Source: Rhodobacteraceae bacterium UBA1957
Lineage (GTDB): Bacteria; Pseudomonadota; Alphaproteobacteria; Rhodobacterales; Rhodobacteraceae
Length of the DNA: 8,226 bases
Assembly: GCA_002336405.1 (NCBI GenBank)
Contig: DDEJ01000103.1
Location: 2,394-10,619, forward strand
Direction of reading: 5' to 3'
A program made the position numbers and the translations under genes. This document shows positions 1-7,037 of the stretch, piece by piece. Position 1 is the first letter of the stretch, and every line of letters starts with the position of its first letter. The notes beneath the pieces were generated by a model. The model was not told where the DNA came from. It did not search any database and saw only the letters and a list, made by a program, of their open reading frames with translations.

Positions 1-31
1 AAAACCGCCCCAATCACTGCTGAGGCGGTTT
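1..31 (-). terminator. Probable intrinsic terminator downstream of rpmD
   Basis: On the minus strand, bases 31-20 can pair with bases 13-2 to give a 12-bp stem: a core of AAACCGCC against GGCGGTTT, extended by four more pairs of which two are G-U, leaving a 6-nt loop at 14-19. The 3' arm ends in T residues that run to the window edge (base 1), so the full length of the T-tract cannot be seen. The hairpin starts 30 nt after the rpmD stop. The complementary strand also has an A/T-rich flank, so it could act in both directions. Its placement right after the last gene suggests that the transcript ends or is attenuated here, before whatever follows (usually rplO and secY). No gene is visible in bases 1-61. 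Confidence 0.7.
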
Positions 32-61
32 AAATTTCGTCACAAAAAACGGAACTAAGGG

Positions 62-250
62 CTAGTCGCGCTCTTCAATAATCTCGACCATGTGCGAGAT
101 CTTATTGACCATGCCACGCACCGAGGGCGTGTCCTCAAGTTCGCGGGTCTTGTGCATTTTGTTCAGACCCAACCCAATCAGCGTCTGACGCTGTTTCGCG
201 GGGCGACGGATTGGAGATCCGATTTGTTTTACAACAATAGTCTTAGCCAT
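62..250 (-). CDS. rpmD: 50S ribosomal protein L30
   Basis: 62-residue protein matching the small bacterial L30, a late-assembling large-subunit protein that contacts 23S rRNA. The N-terminal strand [10 protein letters not shown] is followed by the L30 signature around residues 11-30 ([20 protein letters not shown]), then the conserved region with [15 protein letters not shown] at 41-55. Length is normal for the short bacterial form. The ATG at 250 is preceded by GGGGACC, which begins inside the TAG stop of rpsE; the two genes are 11 nt apart. It is the last gene of the visible cluster, followed by the hairpin at 1-31. Identification is secure. Confidence 0.97.
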   Translation of the reverse strand: MAKTIVVKQIGSPIRRPAKQRQTLIGLGLNKMHKTRELEDTPSVRGMVNKISHMVEIIEERD

Positions 251-261
251 GTTCCGGTCCC

Positions 262-834
262 CTATGCTTCAACCGCTTCTTCGGGCGTGGCCGAAGGTGC
301 GATATCTTTGTTGAGAATGTCCGCGACTTTTTTACCACGACGCTGGGCGACCATACGCGGGCTTGCTTCTTTCACCAAACCGTCAATCGTGGCGCGGATC
401 ATGTTATACGGGTTTTGCGACCCAACCGACTTTGCCACAACGTCCTGAATACCCAACATCTCGAACACAGCCCGCATTGGACCACCTGCGATGATACCGG
501 TCCCGGTTGGCGCCGTGCGCATAACCACTTTACCAGCGCCATGACGGCCTTGGATATCGTGGTGCAGCGTGCGACCCTCGCGCAGCGGCACACGGATCAA
601 CTGGCGCTTGGCCTGCTCTGTTGCCTTGCGGATGGCTTCGGGCACTTCTTTTGCTTTACCCTTGCCAAAGCCGACGCGACCTTTTTGGTCGCCCACCACG
701 ACAAGCGCAGCAAAGCCAAAGCGCTTACCACCCTTAACCGTTTTCGATACCCGGTTGATCGCAACGAGACGATCAGCGAACTCCGGTGTTTCATCGCGAT
801 CGCGACGGCCCCGGTTGTTTTGTTCTCTTGCCAT
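262..834 (-). CDS. rpsE: 30S ribosomal protein S5
   Basis: 190-residue S5, a small-subunit protein near the decoding site and mRNA entry that affects translational accuracy. The N-terminal basic tail (residues 1-15) precedes the double-stranded-RNA-binding-like domain, which includes the loop VSKTVKGG at 29-36; in E. coli the equivalent loop is where spectinomycin-resistance changes arise, and here it looks wild type. The C-terminal domain contains [20 protein letters not shown] around 99-118. Residues after about 175 form an acidic, Ala-rich tail. Start ATG at 834 has GGGAGA upstream, beginning in the TAG stop of rplR, with an 11-nt gap. rpmD follows after 11 nt. Confidence 0.98.
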   Translation of the reverse strand: MAREQNNRGRRDRDETPEFADRLVAINRVSKTVKGGKRFGFAALVVVGDQKGRVGFGKGKAKEVPEAIRKATEQAKRQLIRVPLREGRTLHHDIQGRHGAGKVVMRTAPTGTGIIAGGPMRAVFEMLGIQDVVAKSVGSQNPYNMIRATIDGLVKEASPRMVAQRRGKKVADILNKDIAPSATPEEAVEA

Positions 835-845
835 ATCTCGTCTCC

Positions 846-1205
846 CTAGAACTTAAGTCCAGCTTCACGGGCTGCGTCGGCCAAAGCCTTGACACCGCCA
901 TGAAACAGGAACCCGCCACGATCAAAGTAGCATTCTTCTACGCCGGCGGCTTTCGCGCGCTCGGCAATCACTGTGCCAATTTTCGTTGACGCTTCGAGGT
1001 TGTTCTTGCCCAGAATACCCAGATCTTTTTCGAGACTGGATGCGGCGGCCAAGGTACGACCATTGACGTCGTCGATCAGTTGCACACTGATGTTTTTGTT
1101 GCTGCGATGAACCGACAGACGCAAGCGTCCCCGATTCATCTTGCGAAGTTTGTTCCGAACGCGCAGGCGGCGCTTCAAGAACAGTTGTCTTTTGCTGTTT
1201 GCCAT
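846..1205 (-). CDS. rplR: 50S ribosomal protein L18
   Basis: 119-residue L18, which binds 5S rRNA together with L5 and helps dock it in the central protuberance. The Arg/Lys-rich N-terminus (residues 5-30) is the flexible rRNA-binding arm. It is followed by [17 protein letters not shown] at 29-45 and the conserved C-terminal segment [20 protein letters not shown] at 94-113. Length is typical. The ATG at 1205 lies 11 nt after the rplF stop, with TAAGGACG combining stop codon and ribosome-binding site. Ends 11 nt before rpsE. Confidence 0.98.
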   Translation of the reverse strand: MANSKRQLFLKRRLRVRNKLRKMNRGRLRLSVHRSNKNISVQLIDDVNGRTLAAASSLEKDLGILGKNNLEASTKIGTVIAERAKAAGVEECYFDRGGFLFHGGVKALADAAREAGLKF

Positions 1206-1216
1206 TGTCTGCGTCC

Positions 1217-1750
1217 TTACTTTTTCTTGCCTTCCTTACGGAAGATATATTCACCTTTATACATGATACCCTTGCCTTTATAGGGCTCGGGGCGGCGCCA
1301 TTCGCGTATATTCGCAGCAACCTGACCAACCAACTGCTGATCTTCACCTTCAACGATGATCTCAGTCTGTTTCGGCACAGTCACTGTCACCCCATCCGGG
1401 ACTTGAAAATCCACATCATGCGATAAACCCAAGTTAAGCTTTAGGACTTTGCCCTGAAGTTGCGCACGATACCCGACGCCCTTAATCTCAAGTTCTTTCT
1501 TAAAGCCCGCAGTCACACCCGTCACCAAGTTGGCTACCATAGTGCGGCTCATGCCCCACTGCTGGCGCGCACGCTTGGAATTTCCACGCGGTGTCACCGA
1601 CACGGAGCCTTCATCGATTGTCATTGTCACGTCGTCCGACGCTGTAAAGCTGCGTGACCCTTTTGGGCCTTTCACTTCAATCGTCTGACCAGACATGGCC
1701 GCAGAGACCCCAGAGGGGAGCGCGACCGGTTTTTTACCAATACGAGACAT
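1217..1750 (-). CDS. rplF: 50S ribosomal protein L6
   Basis: 177-residue L6, a two-domain large-subunit protein near the factor-binding site and sarcin-ricin loop. It starts with the standard MSRIGKKPV. Two tandem L6 folds are expected at about 1-82 and 83-177. The family signature PEPYKGKGI is at 154-162, followed by the basic tail RKEGKKK. Length is normal. The ATG at 1750 is preceded by GGGAGAG, which begins inside the rpsH TAG stop, 12 nt away. rplR follows after 11 nt. No sequence anomaly seen. Confidence 0.98.
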   Translation of the reverse strand: MSRIGKKPVALPSGVSAAMSGQTIEVKGPKGSRSFTASDDVTMTIDEGSVSVTPRGNSKRARQQWGMSRTMVANLVTGVTAGFKKELEIKGVGYRAQLQGKVLKLNLGLSHDVDFQVPDGVTVTVPKQTEIIVEGEDQQLVGQVAANIREWRRPEPYKGKGIMYKGEYIFRKEGKKK

Positions 1751-1762
1751 TCTCTGCTCTCC

Positions 1763-2155
1763 CTAGAATACTGTGCAGATCACTTCGCCACCCACATTTG
1801 CAATGCGAGCCGCTGAATCCGACATGACACCTTTCGATGTCGAGACAATCGACACACCTAGGCCCTGACGGACCTGCGGTATGTCTTTGATACCCAGATA
1901 AACCCGACGTCCAGGCTTTGACACCCGTTTGACTTCGCGAATAACGGGGGTACCGTCGAAATACTTGAGACTGATTTCGATCGCCGGATGGCCATCGGAA
2001 CCCGTCATTTTTTCATAGCCCCGGATATAGCCTTCGTCAGCCAGTACATCCAGAACCCAAACCCGCAGCTTCGAGCCGGGGGTCATCACTGTCGAGCGTC
2101 CGCGCAGCTGTGCGTTGCGGATACGGGTCAGCATATCGCCGATAGGATCGTTCAT
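1763..2155 (-). CDS. rpsH: 30S ribosomal protein S8
   Basis: 130-residue S8, a primary 16S rRNA-binding protein of the central domain. N-terminus [16 protein letters not shown] is canonical, and the C-terminal signature STSKGVMSD lies at 105-113, within the domain that contacts helix 21. In E. coli S8 also represses spc-operon translation by binding mRNA near the start of rplE. Whether that applies here cannot be told from sequence alone. Start ATG at 2155 is preceded by TAAGGGAGAG, which includes the rpsN stop; gap 12 nt. rplF follows after 12 nt. Confidence 0.98.
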   Translation of the reverse strand: MNDPIGDMLTRIRNAQLRGRSTVMTPGSKLRVWVLDVLADEGYIRGYEKMTGSDGHPAIEISLKYFDGTPVIREVKRVSKPGRRVYLGIKDIPQVRQGLGVSIVSTSKGVMSDSAARIANVGGEVICTVF

Positions 2156-2167
2156 TGCGTCTCTCCC

Positions 2168-2473
2168 TTACCAGCTTGACTTGACCACACCGGGCAACTG
2201 CCCGTTGGATCCCAATTCGCGTAACATAATCCGCGAAATACGAAGTTTGCGATAATACGCATGCGGACGACCGGTCAACTGACAGCGGTTGTGCAGGCGG
2301 GTAGCCGAGCTGTTGCGCGGCAATTTTGCCAGCTTCAGACGGGCGGCAAACCGCTCTTCCATCGGCAGCTCCTGGTTGCGCGCAATTGCTTTTAAATCAG
2401 CACGTTTCGTGGCAAACTTATCGACCAATTTCTGACGCTTCTTTTCGCGTTCAATCATTGCTTTTTTAGCCAT
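2168..2473 (-). CDS. rpsN: 30S ribosomal protein S14 (zinc-free form)
   Basis: 101-residue S14, a head protein of the small subunit. The start is placed at ATG 2473 ([14 protein letters not shown]), because the frame stays open upstream into the 3' end of rplE but only this start gives the family N-terminus, and GGAAGGAA lies just ahead of it. The signature [19 protein letters not shown] is at 63-81. Only one cysteine (C64) is present, so the zinc-binding CxxC pairs of the short S14 type are absent. This is the long, zinc-independent form usual in proteobacteria. It lies 20 nt after rplE and 12 nt before rpsH. Confidence 0.97.
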   Translation of the reverse strand: MAKKAMIEREKKRQKLVDKFATKRADLKAIARNQELPMEERFAARLKLAKLPRNSSATRLHNRCQLTGRPHAYYRKLRISRIMLRELGSNGQLPGVVKSSW

Positions 2474-2493
2474 GTCTTTATTCCTTCCCGCGC

Positions 2494-3057
2494 TCAGCTG
2501 CTGAACGGCATGTTGAAATGCTTCAGCAGCGATTTCGCTTCGGCGTCGGTCTTTGCAGTGGTGCAAATCACGATGTCCATACCCCAATTTTCATCAACTT
2601 TGTCGAAGTTGATCTCTGGGAAAACCAAATGTTCTTTTAGGCCCAAGGCGTAGTTCCCATTTCCATCAAAACTTTTGACCGAAACACCGCGAAAGTCGCG
2701 AATACGTGGCATCGCAATCGTGATCAAGCGATCCAAGAATTCGTACATGCGCACACCCCGCAGCGTCACCTTGGTACCAAGCGGCATGTCTTCACGCACC
2801 CGGAAGCCAGCGATCGACTTTTTCGCTTTGGTCACAACAGCATTCTGACCGGTAATCAACGTCAGGTCCTGCTGGGCCGATTTGGCTTTTTTCGAATCCC
2901 GCACCGCTTCCGCACCACACCCGATATTCACCACAATCTTGTCAAGCTTTGGCAACATCATCGCGTTGGTATAGCCGAACTCTTCCATCAGAGCTGGACG
3001 GATCGTTCCGTCGTACTCGGCTCTTAGACGGGGAATGTATTTTGCGTCATCAAGCAT
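2494..3057 (-). CDS. rplE: 50S ribosomal protein L5
   Basis: 187-residue L5, which binds 5S rRNA and contacts the P-site tRNA and the small-subunit head. I choose ATG 3057 ([15 protein letters not shown]) rather than the longer open frame to 3147, because that extension lies wholly inside rplX and is unlike L5, while GGGGAGA sits just upstream of 3057. The signature [17 protein letters not shown] is at 35-51, PRIRDFRG at 117-124, and the C-terminus contains [15 protein letters not shown]. The first 8 nt overlap the end of rplX, so translational coupling is likely. In E. coli this junction is the S8 repressor site. Confidence 0.97.
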   Translation of the reverse strand: MLDDAKYIPRLRAEYDGTIRPALMEEFGYTNAMMLPKLDKIVVNIGCGAEAVRDSKKAKSAQQDLTLITGQNAVVTKAKKSIAGFRVREDMPLGTKVTLRGVRMYEFLDRLITIAMPRIRDFRGVSVKSFDGNGNYALGLKEHLVFPEINFDKVDENWGMDIVICTTAKTDAEAKSLLKHFNMPFSS

Positions 3058-3361
3058 CGATTGTCTCCCCAGTGGTTTTTGCAAACCGCATTTTCTTGCC
3101 ATCTTCGACTTTAAAACCAACCCGTGTGGGTTTGCCTTTCGAATCAATCAATGACAGGTTTGACAAAGCAATTGGCATGGCCTTAGGTATCCGGCCGCCC
3201 TGCGTCGTCTGGGTCTGGCGTGTATGGCGAACGGCCATGTTCAAACCGTCAACCACTGCTTTTCCTGCCGAAGGATCAAGCAAAGAGATTGTACCCTCTT
3301 TGCCTTTATCCTTGCCGGCCAGCACGACGACCTTGTCGCCTTTACGCAATTTAGCAGCCAT
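3050..3361 (-). CDS. rplX: 50S ribosomal protein L24
   Basis: 103-residue L24, an assembly-initiator protein that binds the 5' domain of 23S rRNA near the tunnel exit. The KOW motif is visible at about residues 4-27 ([20 protein letters not shown]), followed by the conserved [20 protein letters not shown] region. Length is typical. The ATG at 3361 shares its last base with the rplN TGA stop (TGATG, 1-nt overlap), and a perfect GGAGGT lies 6 nt upstream inside rplN. The 3' end overlaps rplE by 8 nt. Coupled translation across rplN-rplX-rplE is a reasonable inference. Confidence 0.98.
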   Translation of the reverse strand: MAAKLRKGDKVVVLAGKDKGKEGTISLLDPSAGKAVVDGLNMAVRHTRQTQTTQGGRIPKAMPIALSNLSLIDSKGKPTRVGFKVEDGKKMRFAKTTGETIDA

Positions 3362-3729
3362 CAGAGCACCTCCGGAGCAAGCGAAATGATCTTCATGAAA
3401 TTTTTGCCGCGCAATTCGCGCACAACTGGGCCAAAAATCCGTGTTCCGACAGGCTCGCCGGCATTATTCAGGATTACGGCCGCATTGCGGTCAAATCGGA
3501 TAGCGGAACCATCGGCGCGCTGTACCTGTTTTGCGGTGCGTACGACAACGGCCTTGCGCACGTCGCCTTTTTTAACGCGTCCCCGCGGGATGGCTTCCTT
3601 GACTGAAACGACGATAACGTCGCCTACAGACGCATATCTGCGCTTGGAACCACCCAAAACCTTGATGCACTGAACTCGGCGAGCGCCAGAGTTGTCAGCC
3701 ACATCCAGATTGGTTTGCATCTGGATCAT
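3361..3729 (-). CDS. rplN: 50S ribosomal protein L14
   Basis: 122-residue L14, located at the subunit interface next to L19 and forming inter-subunit bridges; also the docking site of the silencing factor RsfS. It begins [19 protein letters not shown] and carries [11 protein letters not shown] at 78-88 and [12 protein letters not shown] at 95-106. The first ATG (3729) is chosen over the one at codon 4 because MIQMQ is the family N-terminus; GGGAG lies 7 nt upstream. It follows a 75-nt spacer after rpsQ, which is where the spc operon begins in E. coli. It overlaps rplX by 1 nt. Confidence 0.98.
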   Translation of the reverse strand: MIQMQTNLDVADNSGARRVQCIKVLGGSKRRYASVGDVIVVSVKEAIPRGRVKKGDVRKAVVVRTAKQVQRADGSAIRFDRNAAVILNNAGEPVGTRIFGPVVRELRGKNFMKIISLAPEVL

Positions 3730-3747
3730 ATAGTGTCTCCCGACCTA

Positions 3748-3773
3748 TGGGGGGCATGTCAGCCAAATCCCCA
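3748..3773 (-). other. Possible hairpin in the rpsQ-rplN spacer
   Basis: The 75-nt spacer 3730-3804 separates rpsQ from rplN. On the minus strand TGGGG (3773-3769) can pair with CCCCA (3752-3748). A 4-nt bulge leads to an inner GGC/GCC stem (64-62 with 55-53 of the 3700s) and a 6-nt loop. The hairpin ends about 18 nt before the rplN ATG, just upstream of its ribosome-binding site GGGAG (3741-3737). It has no T-tract, so it is not a terminator; it might shape the rplN leader or be chance. I saw no convincing sigma-70 type promoter in this gap. Confidence 0.3.
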
Positions 3774-3804
3774 GGGTTTCGATGTAACAGAAGGGTCTTT
3801 CGGC

Positions 3805-4035
3805 TTACGCCACAAGAACCTCCCAGCGTTTGGTTTTCGACTTTGGTGGACATTCGATAATGCGAACCAAGTCACCAATCTTAAAGGTGTTCTGCTCGTC
3901 ATGCGCCCGATATTTCTTGGACTTACGAATAATCTTTTTCAGCACAGGATGCTTAAAGCGGCGCTCGACAGAGACCGTGACGGTCTGCTCATTTGCGGCG
4001 CTGGTAACAGTGCCTTCCAGGATACGTTTTGGCAT
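3805..4035 (-). CDS. rpsQ: 30S ribosomal protein S17
   Basis: 76-residue S17, a primary 16S rRNA-binding protein of OB fold in the 5' domain. N-terminal [12 protein letters not shown] leads into [20 protein letters not shown] (22-40) and the C-terminal [18 protein letters not shown] at 54-71, all family hallmarks. Length is slightly short but normal for alphaproteobacteria. ATG 4035 follows rpmC by 13 nt, and the rpmC stop merges with the ribosome-binding site as TAGGAGCG. In E. coli rpsQ is the last gene of the S10 operon, and a 75-nt gap follows here. Confidence 0.97.
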   Translation of the reverse strand: MPKRILEGTVTSAANEQTVTVSVERRFKHPVLKKIIRKSKKYRAHDEQNTFKIGDLVRIIECPPKSKTKRWEVLVA

Positions 4036-4048
4036 CTTTCAGGCGCTC

Positions 4049-4252
4049 CTATTCTGCAGCCGCAAGCGCGGCTTTCTGTGTAAGCACGGTTCTAACCCGC
4101 GCCACATCACGTTTAACGGACCGCATGCGCGCCGTATTCTCAAGTTGCCCCGTAGCCTGTTGAAAGCGCAGATTAAACGCCTCTTTCTTCAGATTAGACA
4201 ACTCCTCACGAAGCTGATCCGGGGTCTTATCGCGTAGTTCTTGGGCGTTCAT
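4049..4252 (-). CDS. rpmC: 50S ribosomal protein L29
   Basis: 67-residue L29, a helical-hairpin protein beside the tunnel exit, part of the docking platform for SRP and trigger factor. The sequence is largely helical, with the conserved core [20 protein letters not shown] at 21-40 followed by [17 protein letters not shown]. An Ala-rich tail ends the protein. The ATG at 4252 has GAGGGA and AAGG upstream. Unlike its neighbours it is preceded by a 97-nt spacer that carries a terminator-like hairpin. rpsQ follows after 13 nt. Confidence 0.97.
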   Translation of the reverse strand: MNAQELRDKTPDQLREELSNLKKEAFNLRFQQATGQLENTARMRSVKRDVARVRTVLTQKAALAAAE

Positions 4253-4301
4253 CGCCTTATCCCTCTATCAGAAGTCACGACACAACCGTCCGCGCTTTTC
4301 C

Positions 4302-4343
4302 AACAAAACACCGCGCCTCCCACAAACTGATGCGGGTGCGCGG
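4302..4343 (-). terminator. Terminator-like hairpin between rplP and rpmC
   Basis: Six nt after the rplP stop, minus-strand CCGCGC (4343-4338) pairs with GCGCGG (4316-4311). After a small internal loop, CCCGCA (4336-4331) pairs with TGTGGG (4324-4319), with one G-U pair, closing a 6-nt loop. The hairpin is followed at once by TGTTTTGTT (4310-4302), an interrupted T-tract. This is the form of an intrinsic terminator or attenuator, inside what should be one transcript; it may instead protect a processed 3' end. Functional strength is inferred, not shown. The rest of the 97-nt gap (4253-4349) holds only the rpmC ribosome-binding site and a second GCGCGG (4295-4290). Confidence 0.5.
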
Positions 4344-4349
4344 AAACTC

Positions 4350-4763
4350 TTACCAGTCTTCGCGTACAACAATGCGCGTTTTGATCGGCAATTTCATTGC
4401 AGCAAGACGAAGTGCTTCTCTTGCCACAGTTTCGTCAACCCCGTCAATCTCAAACATGATCCGACCGGGTTTTACTTTAGCAGCCCAGAAATCAACCGAG
4501 CCCTTACCCTTACCCATCCGAACTTCGGTGGGTTTGGACGTGACCGGCGTATCGGGAAAAATCCGTATCCAGACCCGGCCCTGACGTTTCATTTGACGGG
4601 TCATCGCCCGCCGCGCCGCTTCGATCTGGCGCGCAGTAATCCGCTCTGGCTGGGTGGCTTTTAGGCCATAAGTGCCAAAGGTAAGATCAGAGCCGCCTTT
4701 TGCCATGCCGTGGATACGGCCTTTATGCATCTTGCGGAATTTGGTACGTTTTGGTTGCAGCAT
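4350..4763 (-). CDS. rplP: 50S ribosomal protein L16
   Basis: 137-residue L16, which sits near the peptidyl-transferase centre and the A-site tRNA elbow and is needed for late 50S assembly. It starts [16 protein letters not shown]. The conserved run [20 protein letters not shown] lies at 65-84, continuing into GKGKG; R82 corresponds to the arginine that is hydroxylated in E. coli L16. Length is typical. ATG 4763 follows rpsC by 12 nt with TAAGGAGA formed from the rpsC stop plus a strong ribosome-binding site. A 97-nt structured spacer follows. Confidence 0.98.
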   Translation of the reverse strand: MLQPKRTKFRKMHKGRIHGMAKGGSDLTFGTYGLKATQPERITARQIEAARRAMTRQMKRQGRVWIRIFPDTPVTSKPTEVRMGKGKGSVDFWAAKVKPGRIMFEIDGVDETVAREALRLAAMKLPIKTRIVVREDW

Positions 4764-4775
4764 ATCTCTATCTCC

Positions 4776-5483
4776 TTAGCGGCGGCCACCGGCACCACGA
4801 GGGGCCGGTCCGTCCTGGAGTTCCTGGGCTTTGCGATCCCGAGCTTGCGGATCATGTTCCATGATCTCACCCTTAAAGATCCAGACCTTGATACCGATGA
4901 TGCCATAGGCGGTTTCCGCCTCAATATTCGCATAATCAATATCTGCCCGCAGCGTGTGCAGCGGTACGCGGCCCTCGCGATACCATTCGGTACGCGCAAT
5001 CTCGGCGCCGCCAAGGCGACCCGCAACATTGACACGGATACCAAGAGCACCCATGCGCATGGCGTTTTGCACCGCCCGCTTCATCGCACGTCTAAACGAC
5101 ACCCGACGCTCAAGCTGTTGAGAAATCGACTCGCCAACGAGGCGGGCGTCCATCTCAGGCTTGCGCACTTCAAGAATATTGAGGTGCAGCTCTGACGGTG
5201 TCATTGCAGCAATTTTCTTACGCAACGTTTCGATATCAGCGCCTTTTTTGCCAATAATCACACCGGGACGGGCAGTATAGATGCTTACCCGGCACTTTTT
5301 GTGCGGACGCTCGATGATAACCCGCGAGATACCAGCTTGCTTGCACTCTTCGTTAACGAATTTCCGGATTTTAATGTCTTCCATAAGAAGATCACCATAA
5401 TCCTTGGTATCGGCATACCAGCGGCTGTCCCACGTGCGGTTAATCTGCAAACGCATGCCGATCGGATTGACTTTCTGACCCAT
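4776..5483 (-). CDS. rpsC: 30S ribosomal protein S3
   Basis: 235-residue S3, which lines the mRNA entry channel and takes part in the ribosomal helicase activity with S4 and S5. The start [12 protein letters not shown] is canonical. The KH type-II domain has its GXXG loop as IIGKKG at about 76-81, and the C-terminal domain holds [20 protein letters not shown] around 156-175. The C-terminal tail is basic and Gly/Arg rich (RGAGGRR). Its ATG at 5483 shares one base with the rplV stop (TAATG), and GAGGAG lies upstream within rplV, so coupled translation is likely. rplP follows after 12 nt. Confidence 0.98.
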   Translation of the reverse strand: MGQKVNPIGMRLQINRTWDSRWYADTKDYGDLLMEDIKIRKFVNEECKQAGISRVIIERPHKKCRVSIYTARPGVIIGKKGADIETLRKKIAAMTPSELHLNILEVRKPEMDARLVGESISQQLERRVSFRRAMKRAVQNAMRMGALGIRVNVAGRLGGAEIARTEWYREGRVPLHTLRADIDYANIEAETAYGIIGIKVWIFKGEIMEHDPQARDRKAQELQDGPAPRGAGGRR

Positions 5484-5863
5484 TAGGCTTGCTCCTCAAC
5501 TTGACGCAGTTTGATCGTAAGCTCTGAGAATGGCTTCATAATCTTGCCAAACCGCCCACGTGCCCGCGGCCGTCCGCGTTTAAGTGTCATGTTTTTACCA
5601 ACGTAAGCTTCGGCCACGACCAATTCATCCACATCGAGATTGTGGTTGTTTTCCGCATTGGCGATCGCCGACTGCAGGCATTTGCGAACATCATCTGAAA
5701 TGCGCTTTTTAGAAAACGTCAAGTCGGTCAAAGCCTTGTCAACCTTCTTGCCACGGATCATCGCAGCCACAAGATTAAGCTTTTGCGGGCTGGTCCGAAG
5801 CATGCGCAGTTTTGCCATTGCTTCGTTGTCAGCCACGCGGCGGGGGTTTTTATCCTGACCCAT
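5483..5863 (-). CDS. rplV: 50S ribosomal protein L22
   Basis: 126-residue L22, which reaches from the subunit surface into the nascent-chain exit tunnel. Residues 1-17 ([17 protein letters not shown]) are the N-terminal extension I associate with Rhodobacterales L22, so ATG 5863 is preferred over the internal Met at 16. The conserved [20 protein letters not shown] is at 19-38. The tunnel-lining beta-hairpin lies near 83-112, with tip [12 protein letters not shown] at 96-107, the region where macrolide-resistance changes occur in other bacteria. No deletion or insertion is evident. It lies 3 nt after rpsS and overlaps rpsC by 1 nt. Confidence 0.98.
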   Translation of the reverse strand: MGQDKNPRRVADNEAMAKLRMLRTSPQKLNLVAAMIRGKKVDKALTDLTFSKKRISDDVRKCLQSAIANAENNHNLDVDELVVAEAYVGKNMTLKRGRPRARGRFGKIMKPFSELTIKLRQVEEQA

Positions 5864-5866
5864 GAC

Positions 5867-6145
5867 CTATTTCCGCTTCGCTTTTTTGTCGGCTGCATGC
5901 CCGTAGTAGGTACGGGTCGGGGCATATTCACCGAATTTCTGGCCGATCATATCTTCCGAAATCATCACCGGAATATGCTTGCGACCATTGTACACACCAA
6001 ACGTCAGGCCAACAAACTGCGGCAAAATAGTAGACCGGCGCGACCAGATTTTGATAACTTCATTGCGTCCACCTTCACGTGACACTTCGGCCTTCTTAAG
6101 CACATAAGCATCGACGAATGGACCTTTCCAAACAGAGCGAGACAT
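5867..6145 (-). CDS. rpsS: 30S ribosomal protein S19
   Basis: 92-residue S19, a small-subunit head protein that pairs with S13 near the A-site tRNA. It has the canonical [18 protein letters not shown] start, [18 protein letters not shown] at 34-51, and [20 protein letters not shown] at 52-71, ending in the basic tail ADKKAKRK. Length matches the family. The start ATG at 6145 comes 3 nt after the rplB stop, with AAGGGA 9 nt upstream inside rplB. rplV starts 3 nt downstream, where the ribosome-binding site is weaker (GCGGAAAT overlapping the rpsS stop). Confidence 0.98.
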   Translation of the reverse strand: MSRSVWKGPFVDAYVLKKAEVSREGGRNEVIKIWSRRSTILPQFVGLTFGVYNGRKHIPVMISEDMIGQKFGEYAPTRTYYGHAADKKAKRK

Positions 6146-6148
6146 ATC

Positions 6149-6991
6149 TTAACGTCCCTTCTTCTTGGCGTGCCGCGAGCGGATAATCAGCTTGCTTGAC
6201 GCTTTGTTCTTGTTCCGGGTACGGGCCCCTTTGGTCGGCTTACCCCATGGGGTCACAGGGTGACGACCACCCGATGTCCGACCTTCACCACCACCATGAG
6301 GGTGGTCAACCGGGTTCATAACGACACCACGCACCGATGGGCGGACGCCTTTGTGACGCATCCGACCGGCCTTGCCGAAGTTCTGGTTGCTGTTGTCGGG
6401 GTTTGACACCGCACCAACTGTTGCGCAGCATTCCTGACGCACCATACGCAATTCGCCAGACGACAGGCGGATCTGAGCATAGCCACCATCCCGACCAACA
6501 AACTGAGCATAAGTGCCCGCGGCGCGAGCGATCTGACCACCCTTGCCGGGCTTCATCTCGATGTTATGGATAATCGTACCGATTGGCATGCCCGAAAATG
6601 GCATCGTGTTACCGGGTTTGATATCGGCCTTAGCAGATGCAATCACCTGATCACCTACACCCAAGCGCTGTGGCGCTAGAATATACGTCTGTTCGCCATC
6701 TTCATAGCGAACCAATGCGATAAAAGCCGTCCGGTTGGGATCGTATTCAATCCGCTCAACGGTTGCCGACATATCCAGTTTGTTGCGTTTGAAATCAACA
6801 ATACGGTAAAGTCTCTTTGCACCACCACCGCGGCGGCGGGATGTAATACGTCCGGTGTTGTTGCGGCCGCCCGATTTTGTCAAACCCTCGGTGAGAGATT
6901 TAACTGGACGACCCTTCCACAGTTCCGAACGGTCGATCAGCACCAGCCCACGCTGGCCTGGCGTCGTCGGTTTATACGACTTGAGTGCCAT
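6149..6991 (-). CDS. rplB: 50S ribosomal protein L2
   Basis: 280-residue L2, the largest core protein of the 50S subunit, needed for subunit association and peptidyl-transferase function. N-terminus [15 protein letters not shown] is typical of alphaproteobacteria. The OB-fold and SH3-like RNA-binding domains are followed by the nearly invariant HPHGGGEGR at 230-238, which contains the histidine region important for peptidyl transfer, then [12 protein letters not shown] at 244-255 and a basic tail RHAKKKGR. Its ATG at 6991 has GGAAG 9 nt upstream, but the gene is separated from rplW by a 145-nt structured spacer, unlike the usual tight arrangement. rpsS follows after 3 nt. Confidence 0.98.
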   Translation of the reverse strand: MALKSYKPTTPGQRGLVLIDRSELWKGRPVKSLTEGLTKSGGRNNTGRITSRRRGGGAKRLYRIVDFKRNKLDMSATVERIEYDPNRTAFIALVRYEDGEQTYILAPQRLGVGDQVIASAKADIKPGNTMPFSGMPIGTIIHNIEMKPGKGGQIARAAGTYAQFVGRDGGYAQIRLSSGELRMVRQECCATVGAVSNPDNSNQNFGKAGRMRHKGVRPSVRGVVMNPVDHPHGGGEGRTSGGRHPVTPWGKPTKGARTRNKNKASSKLIIRSRHAKKKGR

Positions 6992-7037
6992 GCTTTCTGT
7001 CTTCCGTTATAAATGCAGCGCTTTGCGCGCCGCGATG

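Noticed and set aside
415..849. Plus-strand open frame of 144 codons opposite rpsE (and a similar one at 92-448 opposite rpmD/rpsE)
   Set aside because: It lies wholly antisense to a secure ribosomal-protein gene, has no recognisable product, and long antisense frames are expected opposite strongly biased coding sequence.
922..1353. Minus-strand frame of 143 codons overlapping rplR and the end of rplF
   Set aside because: Runs out of frame through two well-identified genes; the translation is low-complexity and unlike any known protein.
2474..2587. Upstream extension of the rpsN frame by 38 codons
   Set aside because: It is read inside the 3' end of rplE and is unlike S14, whose conserved N-terminus starts at 2473.
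3058..3147. Upstream extension of the rplE frame by 30 codons
   Set aside because: The extension is read inside rplX, does not resemble L5, and a good ribosome-binding site supports the start at 3057.
2949..3389. Plus-strand open frame of 146 codons opposite rplE/rplX, with a second at 3224-3673
   Set aside because: Antisense shadows of rplE, rplX and rplN without family resemblance.
3730..3804. Possible spc promoter in the rpsQ-rplN gap, based on a CTGACA element
   Set aside because: No -10-like hexamer occurs at 16-18 nt from it.
7018..7028. GCGC-TTT-GCGC mini-hairpin in the rplB leader
   Set aside because: Only four base pairs in a GC-rich stretch; too short to claim on its own.
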